A DNA stretch of 64,000 nucleotides. Origin: Atrina japonica (Eukaryota > Mollusca > Bivalvia > Pterioida > Pinnidae). The notes under the pieces were generated by a model, which was not told the DNA's origin, did no database searches, and saw only the letters and a list, made by a program, of their open reading frames with translations. The stretch lies in assembly GCA_030159075.1 (NCBI GenBank), contig BROG01000253.1, forward strand, positions 434,001 to 498,000. The letters run 5' to 3'. The position numbers and the translations under genes were made by a program. Positions 11,219-24,269 of the stretch are shown here, piece after piece. Numbering within the stretch: the stretch's first letter is position 1; each line of letters begins with the position of its first letter.

Positions 11219-11499
11219 CTCGATCCGTCGTGGCTCCATGGTGGAGTGCTCGATCCGAAACCGGAAGGGCGCGAGTTCGAACCTCGGCGGAGGCGGCTTG
11301 CTTTTCCTGTCATTCGGATGAGGCAGTGAAAACCGAGGTCTCGTGTCACAGTAGGTGTCGACACGTTAAAGAACCATCACCGTAAGTGCCGAACAAAGGC
11401 CAAAATTTGAAGCCCTTCACCAGCATTTGGTAACGTCTCCATATGAGTGATAGATTCTTGAGTGGGGCGGTGAACAAACATACAAGAAACTACAACAAC
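11219..11499 (+). mobile_element. SINE family 1, full-length
   Basis: Head GTCGTGGCTCCATGGTGGAG, a B box GCGAGTTCGAACCTCG, the shared body (AACCGAGGTCTCGTGTCACA, AAGCCCTTCACCAGCATTTG) and the end TTGAGTGGGGCGGTGAACAA. A 9-bp duplication, TCGTATGAC, flanks it (11,210-11,218 and 11,500-11,508). The head differs from that of the other copies, so it may be a subfamily with a different tRNA-like start. Confidence 0.85.
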
Positions 11500-11697
11500 T
11501 CGTATGACGTCCCTTACACTCACTTTAATTTCTGTACTTTTATATTCATTATCTTATATGTATGCATCACTGTATATACAATCGACTAAAATGTCAAATC
11601 GACATGACATGACATTTGTCCCGAAAGTTTCGAATTATTTGATTAAGAGCACGTGTCAATATCTGTGATGGTATTTGTCTGATTCACATAACTTGTT

Positions 11698-11882
11698 GGG
11701 GGCGGAGTTACCTTTTACTAGCAGACATAAGAAGCTTCACGCGAAAATCGTCTCATTTCACACTGGACTCATGGGTATGATGACAAGTGAAAACAATCAC
11801 TTTTACCAGTGTAAATTTAATGTATTACCTGAAATTTAAAGGTCAAGAAACGGTTCGCGAGACTCCATCCCGCCAGGTTATT
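11698..11882 (+). repeat. ~240-bp dispersed repeat, copy 2 (diverged)
   Basis: Shares GGCGGAGTTACCTTTTACTA, the spacing to a CACTGGACTCATGGGTATGA segment, and CGAGACTCCATCCCGCCAGG with the copies at 10,001 and 26,878, with more divergence. Confidence 0.55.
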
Positions 11883-12185
11883 ACATGAATTTTACAAGAA
11901 TTCGGTAATGGTTTACGTTCTCTCTTTTTTTTTCCGGCTACATCGTATCCGGGTTCTCTTCGCCAACATATAATTGAAAAAGAAATGTTGAGTAGCGTAC
12001 TAAAACATTCAGACCATTCTATTTGTTCGTAGGACCACACATATGTTTGATTGGCCATTCAACAGGTTTTGTCACACCCCGTTTGGCACTGCTGCGTTTA
12101 GGAAATTCGTCGTGGGAAGGCGAGTCCAAAAGTATATAATGAGGGCTACACCATACCATACTTAGAACAACCATGTACAATGTAT

Positions 12186-12240
12186 TCACTTTTTGGATTA
12201 CAGGGGTAGGGGTGGTAATACCAAAAAGTGATAACATGAG
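12186..12240. repeat. Short palindromic repeat CACTTTTTGG...CCAAAAAGTG, copy 1
   Basis: CACTTTTTGGATTACAGGGG is followed by a ~10-base spacer and ATACCAAAAAGTGATAACAT, giving a 10-bp perfect terminal inverted repeat. Related units lie at 22,183, 46,205, 60,108 and 63,425. Confidence 0.5.
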
Positions 12241-12629
12241 CGGTCTGTAATTCACTTTTATTTCATCCCGAGTTTATTTGGCATACTCATATTTGTAGAT
12301 ACATTCACGAACACGTATATTCGTTGTTTTAAAACTTTGCGAGATCCAAGAAGCATTATTGTACGTGTAAAGGCATACAAACCTATGACCAAATCTGTGA
12401 CCAAATAATTTCACAATAAGATACCGGTATTATTTGCAGCTATATTCAGCAGCTAAGCTAAGAATGTTGTACATTCTAAACATTAGATCAAACGTCGTGT
12501 AAAAACATATCGATAGCCATACAGTGTTTATTTTATTATTATTATTTTGGTTATATATACACAAACTATAACTACTAAAACACTATAGAAACAATCGGTT
12601 CATGAACAGGTTTATTCACGGATTTATAT

Positions 12630-12730
12630 CAAACCATCATCATCTTCGTCGTCGTCATCATCATCACCATCATCATCGCCAATATCATCATCATTGTCAT
12701 CATAACCACAATCATCATCATCATCATTAT
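12630..12730 (+). repeat. Imperfect CAT trinucleotide microsatellite
   Basis: Runs of CAT/CATCAT with CGT and CAA interruptions. The histidine-rich open frame across it is a by-product of the repeat. Confidence 0.9.
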
Positions 12731-13845
12731 CAAAAAATCTGGTTATATAAATATATACCTTTGGAGGTCCTAAATCGGTCACATTCACTTTAAGTCATAG
12801 AATAGGCAATACATGTACTTTTTTCAATTAACCAATTTACCCCTAAAACAATGTTACAGACTACTGACGACCATGCCACCAGGACCCTACGTCTCTTCTT
12901 AGCTGCAACCACTGCCACTCTGCTCCTTCTACGACCGGCTTGATACGATGTCACTACGACTATTTTACACCACGATCTCACTACGTAAACATTTTAGCAC
13001 GTTCAGAATTGTCGTAGCTTTACCTAACGTCAATGGTTAACGGAATGATCCTTGATTGCATCTCTTACGGAGTGTAAAGTAATAAGCGCCCGAGTGAGTC
13101 AGGTTAAGCTTTACCACGCTGTACCACGCGCAATGCCACGACCAGAGTCTATTTTTACAAATCGTAGCTTGGTCTTTTTCTACAGTGTGAAGGGGTTTAA
13201 GAGAATGTTCGAAAATAACACGTGGGTGATATGTTTTTAATTTTAAAAGACATATTAAATATTTCAGTCTGTTTGCAGTATTAAATATTTTCAATCTGTT
13301 TGCAACAATGTACAAATTCTCAATGAAATAAGAAAAATCAGGTTGAAACGCGGCATGCAGAGTACAGTGAAGTGTCGTTGCAGTTGACGACTACGTGACA
13401 CGACAAATCAATTTCAGATGTGGAAAGAGCGTTATTGACAAGTAGTTTCTTGAAATCGGATTCTAGATCACAAACATTTGACCGTGAATTAGTCGCAGAA
13501 CATAACGTTGTCAACCCGCTGTGTCATATTAAACTTCAAAAACAGTAGCAAACACTATTATCTCCCTCTTCATCTAAAGCTTTATATATCAAATTCATTC
13601 TCTTTCAAGTGACTCATGTGGGAAATGATTTTACGTAAGATCACGCGCGCGCGGTTAATGCACAAACAAGTCACCAGCAAGTTCCGACCATTTGTTGCAG
13701 ATTTTGTATAGTTGCAATGCATTGCTTTGATGACTAATTAGGTTGCAATGTTAGAGACTGGATTATAATTTAAATCTGTCTTCGTGTGATTCATTTAGAT
13801 ATCATCCGTCTCAAATTTAGCATAGGCCTATTCCTTTCCTGATAT
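12731..13845. other. Gene-free stretch, nothing recognised
   Basis: No supported gene. Open frames at 12,790-13,315 overlap on both strands and lack domains. A short (CG)n patch, ACGCGCGCGC, is at about 13,644. Confidence 0.35.
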
Positions 13846-13847
13846 CA

Positions 13848-14060
13848 TTCAGTATAGGGGTAGGTGGGTGATGAGGCACTGCGCGTTACATCATGAAGTC
13901 TCACGCCTCTTATCCGTGCAGGTTCGAGCCCCACTTGAACCTAAGTTGATTTTGTGAGAAAGTTTTTCTGTTTATCTGCAGAAGGCCGGTGGTCCATTCC
14001 CGGGTTTATTATCCGCCATTAAATGTTAAGTGTGGCGTAAAACACCATTCAATAAGTAAA
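13848..14060 (+). mobile_element. SINE family 2
   Basis: Head GGTGGGTGATGAGGCACTGC with B box GCAGGTTCGAGCCCC, body TTTTGTGAGAAAGTTTT and CAGAAGGCCGGTGGTCC, ending GTGTGGCGTAAAACACCATT. The head is more decayed than that of the copy at 6,231. Confidence 0.7.
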
Positions 14061-17000
14061 CCATTCAAAGTCATTTATAAACATGTTTACACATTGAATG
14101 TTTGGTTACCAGGGTTTGCAAAAAAAAAAATGTAACCTCCACCCGATATATTCAACATGAATGATGGTATGGAAAAACCATGGGACAACATTGTTTTTTT
14201 TTAATTTAGTGACATGCTACCCATTCAAACCAGTGTAATGCAAAGCAATCCGAAACTAATGTAAAGTCCCATAACTAAAATAGGGAGTTCAGATCGATGT
14301 CGTTACAAGTGTCAGCGCATACCATCTAGCGAAGAGATGGAGAACTGTTATTAACATCTTTAATAGTCATAATTATACATGTATCTGTTCACTAGTTATT
14401 AAAACAGATGTTTTAACTGTTATATAAAACAGTATGCTCTGGCTAGAAAAATTATGACCCACCGTGTATTCATTTCATTTCATTGAAACTGGCTATATAT
14501 TAGAACGTCATGATTTATAGTCTACGGGTATAAATATAAAACAATCTGTACATCTTTACTTCAGAAACGCTATAATTTTTACAAAAACAACCGTTGTTGA
14601 CACTTGGATATACGCGACAATAAACTCCAGTGAACCTTTGGATGATTTATTTTATAAAAGTTGCGAGAACCGTAATTCTGCCAGACAAATATTGTGTTTT
14701 AAAAGCCGGAACACCGTCACGAGACACCGGTTTGTTTATTTTGGGAGGTTTTTTTTGTAATTCTACTGCTATATTTTACATACTTCTACATTCTATATTA
14801 ATCTCAGCGTTCATGTTACCGTAAAAACCATTTCAATTGAGTCATGGAATAGTAGGTAGGAATTCCCACGGTGCTATATTAATTTTACAATCATCACATT
14901 TCTGTATGTAGCAAACAGGATTTATCCTAGCAATTGTTAATTAAAGATATCGAGAAAAGTAAGCATTTAGCACTTAGTACCTTAGTACGTGGATTTATAT
15001 GAACGACCGTAGGTTGAACAGGCGCTTTATTATCGGATCATGGGATTTTATAGGGTTGCAAAGTACCTTTACTTGTTAGAATCACAGTGACGAAACTGAC
15101 AACATAACACACACCACTTGATTACTCGGTTTATCCAATGTCAACCAGACTTTTTTGTTGAATAGTTGAATAGTTATAACCTGTTGGATATTGTCAATTG
15201 TCATTTTTCCTAAATGACCATGATAATCTAGTACTGGTCCGCACACGATTGTTTTATGAACGGAGTTAAAGTGCTTAGTTCTAAGTTGTCACATGGCTAT
15301 GGCGTAACACGTTTAGAACATTTTGTAAACCCCCGTTTCAATACAGTGTTTCACTCACTAGTCTATAACTTGTTTAAACTGGTTAACCCTACTTTGTCAC
15401 ATGTCAACTTGACACCCTTTCAGCAAGTGTAGCCGGTCTACAGAAGGTTTCAACTCTCTTGTGACATATTGTCTCACCTTCGCATGGTTTTCGTCTCTGG
15501 TCTGGATTAGTCCAATAATCCTTGTTTTGTATTCCAAAATAGATAACGCTGTTTAACCATTTGCTCCCCAAATACTATGATGTATTTGTCCAATACGATA
15601 TTAAAGAACATTCCATTACGATACTCTGGGTGAAAACGTTAAAAATCTGTTTTTTTGTTTTTGTTTTTATTTTGTCTGCGAAACTTCATCACTAACGTTT
15701 CGGACGAGTCATCTTACCTGATGTATACTGCTAATTGAGGATATAACTTTTAGCCATTGTCTGTAGATCTCTAGAGTGTTGAAATAGATTACTAAACATG
15801 AATATGATAACTGACTGTATCGATGTATATTTCCCAACGTCTCAGTGCTTGAATGTACAAATATCAATCAACGGTGCTAATTTCCATTGATTGTCTCTGG
15901 CCAGAGCTCTAATTCGATATCCCTTCGTGTACATCATGCACACACACACATATATACAATACACACACGCGTGACTGTGTGATTTATGTTAAGAGGTTTC
16001 GTGCATGCGCGTGCATGTGTTTGAATTTAAAAATGGAAAACGTCCTCGTAATTTGAATCTGAACCACCCCCATAAAGAAAACCCATAATTTACGCTTATT
16101 TCTATTTTGCTATTGCAATGATTAATAGCGTTAGAATGTTTCTATCGTATACTCGTGAAATAAAAATTTCAAGAAGTACTGTATTCGAAATTTTAAATTA
16201 ACACTTGCAAAACAAACTTGTGCACATAATTTTATATCATAAAAGCTTTATTTAGTAAACACATTTAAAAGTACATCAGTTGTACAAGTATATACAAAAA
16301 GGCAACTTTTGAACAATTTCACATAACTTTCCATGGCAACAGTTTTTTAGCTTTCGGCAGTTTTTAAGTTAAAAGTATGTTTATTTACTCTTAGTCATAC
16401 TTCATTGAGCTCCGTTCCTACTGGGCGGTTTTACTTTCATATTATCATATAGTCATATGTTCAGCTTCTAAACGTAAACAACACAACTTGTACAATTCAT
16501 TCGCTCAACGTCAACTGGAAAAAAAACCCAGTTGTCTCTTTTTGTTTTGCCAAGAAATTATATAGTTGGTGAGACAAACAAAGGCACCAGGCCGATACTA
16601 GTACTAATGGGATGTTTATTTCATATTACTTAACAAGTGTTGTCACTTTCACATAGGAGAGACGTGTGGTAGCTGGTGTATGTAGATTTCATATAGATCT
16701 TTAGCTGAAAGATTGGATATCGGCGGATGTTGAAAATACATTTTGAATTGGTAAGTAGTTGTCTGTATATATGAAAGTTAAGAGGGAGAACTAGTTTGGA
16801 GGCAACTGGGTAAATTTAGCGAACAATTATTGTAGCAAAAAAAAAAGAAAACAAAAACGAAAAAGATTTTTTTCCCCTGATATAACAAGTGTAGTCTAGG
16901 CATGTTATTACTGGAGTGGTTTACCGAGTAAAACATGTATATGGCGTATCTAACTCCGATATTTTGAAGGAGAAATACTTAGAAAGCATGCCAGATAAGC

Positions 17001-17188
17001 GCTTAGTCATCAAAATATTGACAACTGTTGTTCTGTCTGCTGGTTTTATGGATAACAAAACGTATATCATTTTAATTATAAGAATGACACTTGGATTAAT
17101 GAAGATTTTATGGGGTTTATATACCGGTCATGTCGGGGTGAATTTATATTAAGTAGAATCCATTTTTCAACAATAAACATCTTCTAAC

Positions 17189-17190
<2 letters not shown>
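14061..17190. other. Gene-free stretch, nothing recognised
   Basis: About 3.1 kb of AT-rich DNA without a supported exon, RNA gene or known repeat. Only short low-complexity patches occur (A run near 14,120, CA/TA near 15,940-15,970, A run near 16,840). The open frames at 14,630-14,824 and 16,916-17,152 have no motif I recognise. Confidence 0.4.
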
Positions 17191-17192
<2 letters not shown>

Positions 17193-17229
<37 letters not shown>

Positions 17230-17360
17230 CATGAATTGATTTATTGGTTGTACAATGCTGAATTCCCGACCAATTCTTGTCTGATCAAAATATCCCCGTC
17301 TCTCTCTCTCTCTCTCTCTGTCTGTCTGTCTGTCTGTCTCTCTGTCTCTCTCTCTCTCTC
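17193..17360 (+). repeat. Two (CT)n microsatellites with (CTGT)n interruption
   Basis: (CT)n at 17,193-17,226, then (CT)n and (CTGT)n at 17,299-17,360. Confidence 0.95.
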
Positions 17361-17939
17361 AGTGATTCATGTTAGCAATGACGATTCAACACAATCGTTG
17401 AACTTTTATCTCATATGAAGTGGGCAATGAGCTAGAAACGTACCAATCGTCAATAATTAAATGTAAATGAAACTAAGCGATTGTGAATTATCGTCATTGT
17501 AATTTATATCTATCATGCATATATAACCTTGACTGACCCGGAACGTCCATCCAGGTTATGTTTATGTGTGAATCATGCAATAAGAAATTGTACATGACAA
17601 GTTTGTTTACTCTAGTAATCCTATTTCACTTAAATTCCGGATTTTAAATCTTCGCATTTTAACCATTGTGAAAATACCCTAAATCTTTAGAATCAATATC
17701 TCCCAGCTATGTTTATTACTAAGTTCTTAAATGATACAGTTATTATGCACATCACAAGCTCCTAATGGACGGGTAATTCTTTTACAAGCATGTACTTATC
17801 ATTAGATTAAAGTTTCCAGTGTATCTAATACTTTTACTGGACTTGCTCGAGGAGATATTGCCCAACTACCTTCATACCACTTGTGGCTTGCAGTGCGCTT
17901 TCCTTCCGTTTTTACCCTCCGACACTCAAAAGTGCAATC

Positions 17940-18205
17940 TGACCCACTTCTATAGGTATTTAAAGTGGCGGATCATAGCACCGAAATTCTACACGTACTA
18001 GGAGGACCCATGTCCTTTTGCATGTAAAGGGATCTCAGGGGGGCAGGTCATAGCACTCAAATTTTCCACGATGTGAGACCCATTTCCATTTGCATGTATA
18101 GGTATCTCAAAGGGCGGATCATAGCACAAAAAGTCCACACTCAGGATGACCCACTCCCATGTGCTTGTATAGAGATCGCAAGGGGCGGGTCATTGCCCAT
18201 GCAGG
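17940..18205 (+). repeat. ~65-70-bp tandem repeat, about four degenerate units
   Basis: Each unit has GACCCA(C/T)TTCC, GCATGTATAGGTATCTCAAA and GGCGGATCATAGCAC, starting near 17,940, 18,005, 18,077 and 18,146. No long reading frame is conserved across units. Confidence 0.75.
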
Positions 18206-18309
18206 CGGACACTCCTGCAAACAGCAGTATTGTATTTTTTCCAGTTTTTTTTCTCTTTGATGTTGTTGCATTTACAGGTTTTGTTCTTATCTGCTACTGG
18301 GAAATTTAA

Positions 18310-21300
18310 TCTTTAAATGTGTGAGCATGTAGACAGCAGTCAAAGGACATATTGAAAATGAATTCTTCGAATGTTAAAAGAACATACAGTGAACTAACCT
18401 GATGAAATCCAGTGATCACTTTCAAGATATGCAATATAAATGTGAATTATGTGTAGATTTACCATAAACTTGGGACCACCCATAACTGAATATGGTACAA
18501 ACCTCAACCTCCTAAAACAGTGCCCTGTCCTGTCAAGTCATGCTAAAGAAAACATTTACTGACTCCCTCGAGCTCGGCCTCGGCCTCAGCCTCAGCCCCT
18601 TAAATCACCCAGTGTGACTAGCTACCGAGACATGTATTTCTCGTCTGATATTTTTTATAAGTAAATAGTTTTGTACAAACCTATGATGTGTAATAAATGA
18701 CATTCATTCAAGGCGGGTTTTATGTCCAGTTAATTTCCGTCAAGTAATAAATTGTGAGAATTCCCCATAATTGGTAAGAAATTTCTTCCCACGATAATAA
18801 TTATAAAAGAAAAACCGACTACAAAACGGAATAATACGAAAGAAAACATTGTATTGATTATGACCATCAGTTGCACAGGTAACGCCCAATTTCACACGGA
18901 ATCGTGTACATATATATCATCGCCGTAATATGAAATATGGCGTCCAGAAAAGGAAAATAATTATGATCCCGCAGTGTAAGTGCCAACCTCGAAAACGTAT
19001 GGTTTTGACTATGATTCGAGGCCGAGATCGCTTTACACAAGAGGTTCTTTAACTCACATTAACCGACAGGTTCCTTCTTCAACGCTCGTCATTAAATACT
19101 GTTAATCATTCTTTTTTTTTTAGCGAGAGTCAACTTTCGCGTATAATTTCGAATGAAAGTATTCGCGAATTCAAATATCTAGGGAATATTTGTACCATGC
19201 TCTTTGTCAAGTCTGTTTATCGGGGTGTTTCTTATAAAATCTTAAACGGTTTTAGGGTATTCATGTAATTTGCAATCTTAAACTCATGTACTCGCGAATA
19301 TGAATAAAAAACTGAAGGGAAAATTCACAGATAAATGGGATTTACAGTAGAGAAAATAACAGGTAACTATAGAACAGACTGGTCCATGTATCTGCGGATG
19401 TGTTGCTTAAAAGGCATTCAATCCAAATTGCCATCTGCACAAGTCAAAATTTGTGGCACTTGAACTAAACCTCGTGACATCATGTAATTGTGGATATCGT
19501 ATAAAATACGAGACATGAAATCGACACACATGACTTCTAGCTAGAATCATCACAAAATGTTACAGTGTAGCCTTTCTATATAAGAATCAATTTTTTATTC
19601 AAGCGTTTGTATCATTTGTCAATCACAAAGGGAAATATACATCAAGCAGTGCTCATTTAAACATGATTCCCAGCAACATTACTGAACCTGCCAATGGTCG
19701 TTGACATGTACACGTTGTCGACATTGATTAAGAGAAATATAAAAAACATTCAAGTTCAGAGATCCTTTTCATTAATTCGCGCTCAGGCAGAATTTCTATG
19801 TACACATGATCCGTTTCTTCATGTACAGGAAAAGATAAAAACTGTAAAATCGATAAGATTTTCCAGTTGTTGATATCCCGATGTGGATTTGGAAACTCTG
19901 TCCTTAAAGCTTAGTCAGGTTATTATTCATGACTTAAAGTGAAGCAACTTCAAAGTTTACAAAAATCGGTTTACGATAAGATGAAATCGTTTAGGTTTCA
20001 CATGAAAGGCAATTTAAATGTCAAAACATTTCAGGCGGGGAAATATTTTACAAGTGTTTCAAGGATTACGACTGCAGTTGGTATAATGTGTTTTTTGCAT
20101 TTTTGCGTTTTACGAATCATTTTTGTACCGGGAATATAGACGGAAGATAAATAGTTGCTAAACGGAATTTTTAAAGTTTTATGTACAGGTGAGTCAATTT
20201 TAATACCTTACCTGTATGTGTGTCATCAATTTTAATAATCTCTTCCTCAAGTAACTAAAACGTAGGACAATAAGCGTGTAATAACATCTGCATGAGTCAG
20301 GTGCGACCTTTCGGTTTTACATGTCAAAATTGTTTATTTTTCCTGTTCGTCGGAATTTTTCCTGCTCGTTTGAAATTTTTGTTTTGAACGACTACAGATA
20401 GTTATTGTGCATTATCCTGTGTTGGGTATATCAACGGGTAGATTAATAAGGGGCCGTGTAGGAATGTGTTCAATTCTTCTCAGTATGGCTTAACATTCCC
20501 CATTCAGTATGATTTAAATTGTACGATATCAAGAATTTGAGCAACCCCAAAGTTCCTGGACGGAAGAATGAACTAGCCGGATTATTTGGGTTTATGTTCT
20601 GATATTATCACATCTATAACATCCACGAGCGATTTTTCTCCACCGTAAAAACCCATTATTTGTCTGATCGACTTAATAGTTGTAAACTTTGAACAGAATG
20701 ATCGGAAACTTGGATTTTGCACTATACCCTAGTATATACATGTACATGCTATTAGCCAGTTATTCTTAAACTTTCAAGTTCATTTGTATTTTCTTTTTTT
20801 TTCAACAATTATTGACCATTTCGTGTGGATTATATACTCCACGGGATCCGATCACGGGTAGGGTGGATAAGATGTGTTTTGACTTTTGTATTACAACGTA
20901 AAATCTTGAAATATATAGGGAAAATGAACCCCCTTCCCATTTTATGCTTAGCTCATCAGTACGTTTGTGATATATGAATCACAACTAATCCATTTCCAGT
21001 GTCACTTTCCTCCTCGGCTTACGGGATATAGGCCTATAAAATGATAAGGAATTTCCCTTTGGTACTTCCACCATTAGTTTATATTACACTGTTGATGAAT
21101 AATAAACAACATGATAGAACAACTGACGGGAACAGTGCAAACGCTCAAATAAATCATATCGTGGTTGAAAAATTAATATTGGAAACGTAAAGGGAGTCTA
21201 GGAAATCAATGAATTATCTTTTGGCGCGCATCAAACCATATCTAAGTGCAGATCGTTTGAAAGTACACATGCCTGTATGCAGGTATTATACCTGATACGT

Positions 21301-21680
21301 CGGAATGCACTCGTTTGAACACAGAGGTTAGCGTTCACAAGTATTTTTTGCTCGTCTTTGGCCTTGTAACGCTTTTGCGAGTACACGTTTGATTTACACG
21401 GGTATAAATATGATTTTTGTGGCCTTCGAGTATTATTGCAATTCTCAGTCATGTTTTATGAATTTATAAAAGGGTGACTTTAATCAGACATAAAAATATA
21501 AATACAATAATTACGTGCAGCTCGTGCATATCACGAATGCATGATATGCATAATACGACTTTTTAGGCGACGCGTATATTTTTAACGCGTGTGTTTGCCA
21601 CCATGGTTTTAGTGGCACATACTTGATTGAAAAAAGTTTATTATACCGGATATGTTTACCACACTCAGAACAATACATTT

Positions 21681-21684
<4 letters not shown>
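18310..21684. other. Gene-free stretch, nothing recognised
   Basis: About 3.4 kb of AT-rich DNA. No open frame over ~75 codons, no known repeat, and no tRNA-like segment found by eye. Confidence 0.4.

Positions 21685-21748
<64 letters not shown>
21685..21748 (+). repeat. (GA)n microsatellite
   Basis: Uninterrupted GA run of about 32 units. The Arg-Glu and Leu-Ser open frames over it are artefacts. Confidence 0.98.
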
Positions 21749-21749
<1 letters not shown>

Positions 21750-22182
21750 AGGTTGTATACCAGAAAAATTGACGTAAATTACAGTCCATTTAAATGTTGG
21801 TGGCCTCATCCCACTAGTTTTAATTTCCCTCTTTTGTGATGGTTTTATGAGTAATGGAAACTACATTTTAATGAGGGGGAGTAAATAACTTTTGGGAGGG
21901 CACCACGAACAGTAAATCTCAACGACGATATATCCATATTTATTGTAATTTTCAGGTAACATAACACTATTTGCGTGGTGGTTTATGAGCATTTTTGTCG
22001 CCGAATCCAAATATGATACATTAGTACAAGGACAATACGACAGTATGTGTAATGACCGAACCCACGATAGTGTCCAGGTGGTCGGCGAATAGGGGTGTTA
22101 ATAATTTTAAACTTTAACATCATTAATTTAAATCATACAACTCCTGACTTTTACATGTTTGTATTAATAGATATCATGATCT

Positions 22183-22227
22183 CACTTTTTGATTTACCAG
22201 GGAGTTTACCTTTTTGGTAAAACATGG
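22183..22227. repeat. Short palindromic repeat, copy 2
   Basis: CACTTTTTGATTTACCAGGG followed by AGTTTACCTTTTTGGTAAAA. The first half is nearly identical to the unit at 60,108. Confidence 0.55.
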
Positions 22228-22274
22228 AAAATACGTACTTATAGCTGTCAGTCCATAGTCTTTCTAACTCTAAT

Positions 22275-22345
22275 AATTCAAGCCCGCTTCGTTTTCGATT
22301 CTCTCCACCCCACAATGCAGTGATCGTACTGAACGTATTACTGGG
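22275..22345 (+). repeat. Dispersed repeat fragment shared with 52,470-52,880
   Basis: AATAATTCAAGCCCGCTTCG and CGATTCTCTCCA match the reverse complement of about 52,845-52,880. AATGCAGTGATCGTACTGAA matches 52,497-52,516. Confidence 0.6.
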
Positions 22346-22930
22346 TTAATGTCTTCCCGTTATCTCATATTTGATAAGTAAATAAAGATATTATTAAGAG
22401 ACAGGATTGATGCAACATCTGTTGAACCTAACTGAAACACAACATTTTCTTAATATTATTTGTCGATTTCTTGTCAGTCAGTCAGTTTCTTATTGCCCGC
22501 AGATAGGTCGGTCATAGTAGACACGTGCCAGTGTGAGAGATTGATTATTTAATAAAACGTGTTTTCTTACAAGGATTAAAGTATAACGACCCACATGTTT
22601 TTTGCGTGTGTATGAAAAATCGTTACTTGATTGGCGATAATTGACAAGAATATTCCACGTCTACAGAAGATATGTACATAAGACAAACTTGACATCGATA
22701 GCGCAAGTAGCACGTGTTGATGTCAACAAGAGCGAAGGGGGCCAAGCAAATGCTAGATAGGTAGATAAATATGTCAAAATATGATAAAATATACTGAGAA
22801 CAGGAAGGGTTATGATTATGTTTTTAGTTTTAAAAGTGTAAAGATAAAAATCAACGAAGGACAAAATGATCACATGAAAATTGTATATCTCGGCGCGTCA
22901 TTCCTGGATCCATATGGAAATAGACTTTCA

Positions 22931-22984
22931 CAAACACACACACACACGCGCGCGCGCGCGTGCACACACACACACACACACACA
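22931..22984 (+). repeat. (CA)n/(CG)n microsatellite
   Basis: CA repeat interrupted by (CG)5-6, an alternating purine-pyrimidine tract throughout. Confidence 0.95.
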
Positions 22985-23431
22985 GGTCATAAATTTTTTA
23001 ACCTGCTAATCCTAGTCCCCCACTCATATTTCTTCTGTGCGTCTAAAAGGTAGACATCATAGTATGACTTTGTGCTCTGTGTATTAAGTTTGTACGCAGT
23101 TTGATCAACACAACCAATTGAAACTTTCATTTGTTTTCGTATTCAGCACCCAAAGTCATTTCATTTGCCTCACCAGTGAAAACATGACAGCTAAATTCTC
23201 AAGATGAACTTCCCTTTTTTATAATTCTAAGATTAAAAGCCAAAGTTATGTTGCATCTGAGCATTTATCTATGTATATCAGTGTACGCACGACGTACGAA
23301 TGTAAATAATGATGGAAATTGTTGCTCATTTGAAGAAAACTTTGGAAACATCAAAATTGTTTGATTATAAATAAATTCCAATTTAGAAAATGGTATTTTA
23401 TCATTTTTGAATCATGTAGTATTTGACAAAT

Positions 23432-23522
23432 CTATTTTGATTTGATTTGATTTTTTGTTTTACGCCATACTCAACAATCCTTCAAGTCATATGATGGCGT
23501 CCAGTTTTTATTGGTGGAGGTA
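23432..23522 (-). mobile_element. SINE family 2, body and tail fragment
   Basis: TTGATTTGATTTGATTTTTT, then TTTACGCCATACTCAACAAT and CATATGATGGCGTCC, the same order as 6,108-6,180. The tRNA head is absent. Confidence 0.75.
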
Positions 23523-23784
23523 AAGACTTGTCAAATCTAAACTAGAGAATAGAACGTTCCATGGTTACATACGCCCTCGTAAGTATGCAGAATATAAATT
23601 CCTTTTCATTAATCATTTTTCTTGTCTAAAACTTTTCAATATGAAACGGAAGTGAACTCTCCTGACAACCATACGTCTGGTAAAGCCATTCTCCCGCTTG
23701 ACATTTTAAAAACTTACAGTATATGTAGATTTAAACCGTGTTTACAGTTGCAGATGTTGTTACAGAGGCAATAAACTGTCTTTA

Positions 23785-23865
23785 TCTGGAATTGAACCTG
23801 GGATCCCTGGTTTATTAATTTGGTGCTCTACTAATTGAGCTAAAGGGGTAACCCCACTAGCTCAA
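23785..23865 (-). pseudogene. tRNA-like segment (SINE head or tRNA pseudogene)
   Basis: On the minus strand it reads CCCCTTTAGCTCAATTAGTA (A-box/D-arm), GAGCACCAAATTAATAAACC (anticodon-arm region) and GATCCCAGGTTCAATTCC (B-box/T-arm). The layout is tRNA-like, but the acceptor stem does not close well. Confidence 0.5.
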
Positions 23866-23946
23866 ACTAGTAGGGATACCATATAACCACTGTTACATAG
23901 AAATCTGGCGGATACAGTGAAACCTCGTGTACATACCACCATCTTT

Positions 23947-24268
23947 TGTAACACTGGGACCAGTTTCACTAAAGGTCGCAACGTTGTCTGTAAACTAGAC
24001 GTAACTTCAGACGTAACTCGAGTTACGATTTCATTTACGCATGCGTAGTTCCAGTTTCACTAAATGATAACATATGCCTACTCGTTAACCTACACTTAGT
24101 TATGTGTAAAGTTAAGTAGTAGTTTGTAGCAGACATAGACTCAGACGTAAATTAATGTACGTAGGAAGAAAGTTACGACCATTAGTGAAACTCATATTAG
24201 ACGTAAGTTACAACTACGCTTACGTTGACGTGTACACATAAAGTTACGACTTTTAGTGAATTGGTACC
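23947..24268. mobile_element. MITE-like element rich in inverted GTTACG motifs
   Basis: The left end GGGACCAGTTTCACTAAAGG faces the right end, which in reverse reads GGTACCAATTCACTAAAAGT. Between them GACGTAACT, AGTTACG and CGTAAGTTAC recur in both orientations, and CCAGTTTCACTAAATG repeats the end internally. No coding sequence. Confidence 0.6.
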
Positions 24269-24269
24269 T

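Noticed and set aside
12602..12793. Histidine-rich open frame
   Set aside because: Produced by a CAT trinucleotide microsatellite.
23785..23865. Possible functional tRNA gene on the minus strand
   Set aside because: A and B boxes are present but the acceptor stem does not pair and the anticodon arm is doubtful, so it was kept only as a tRNA-like segment. A covariance search (tRNAscan-SE) would decide.
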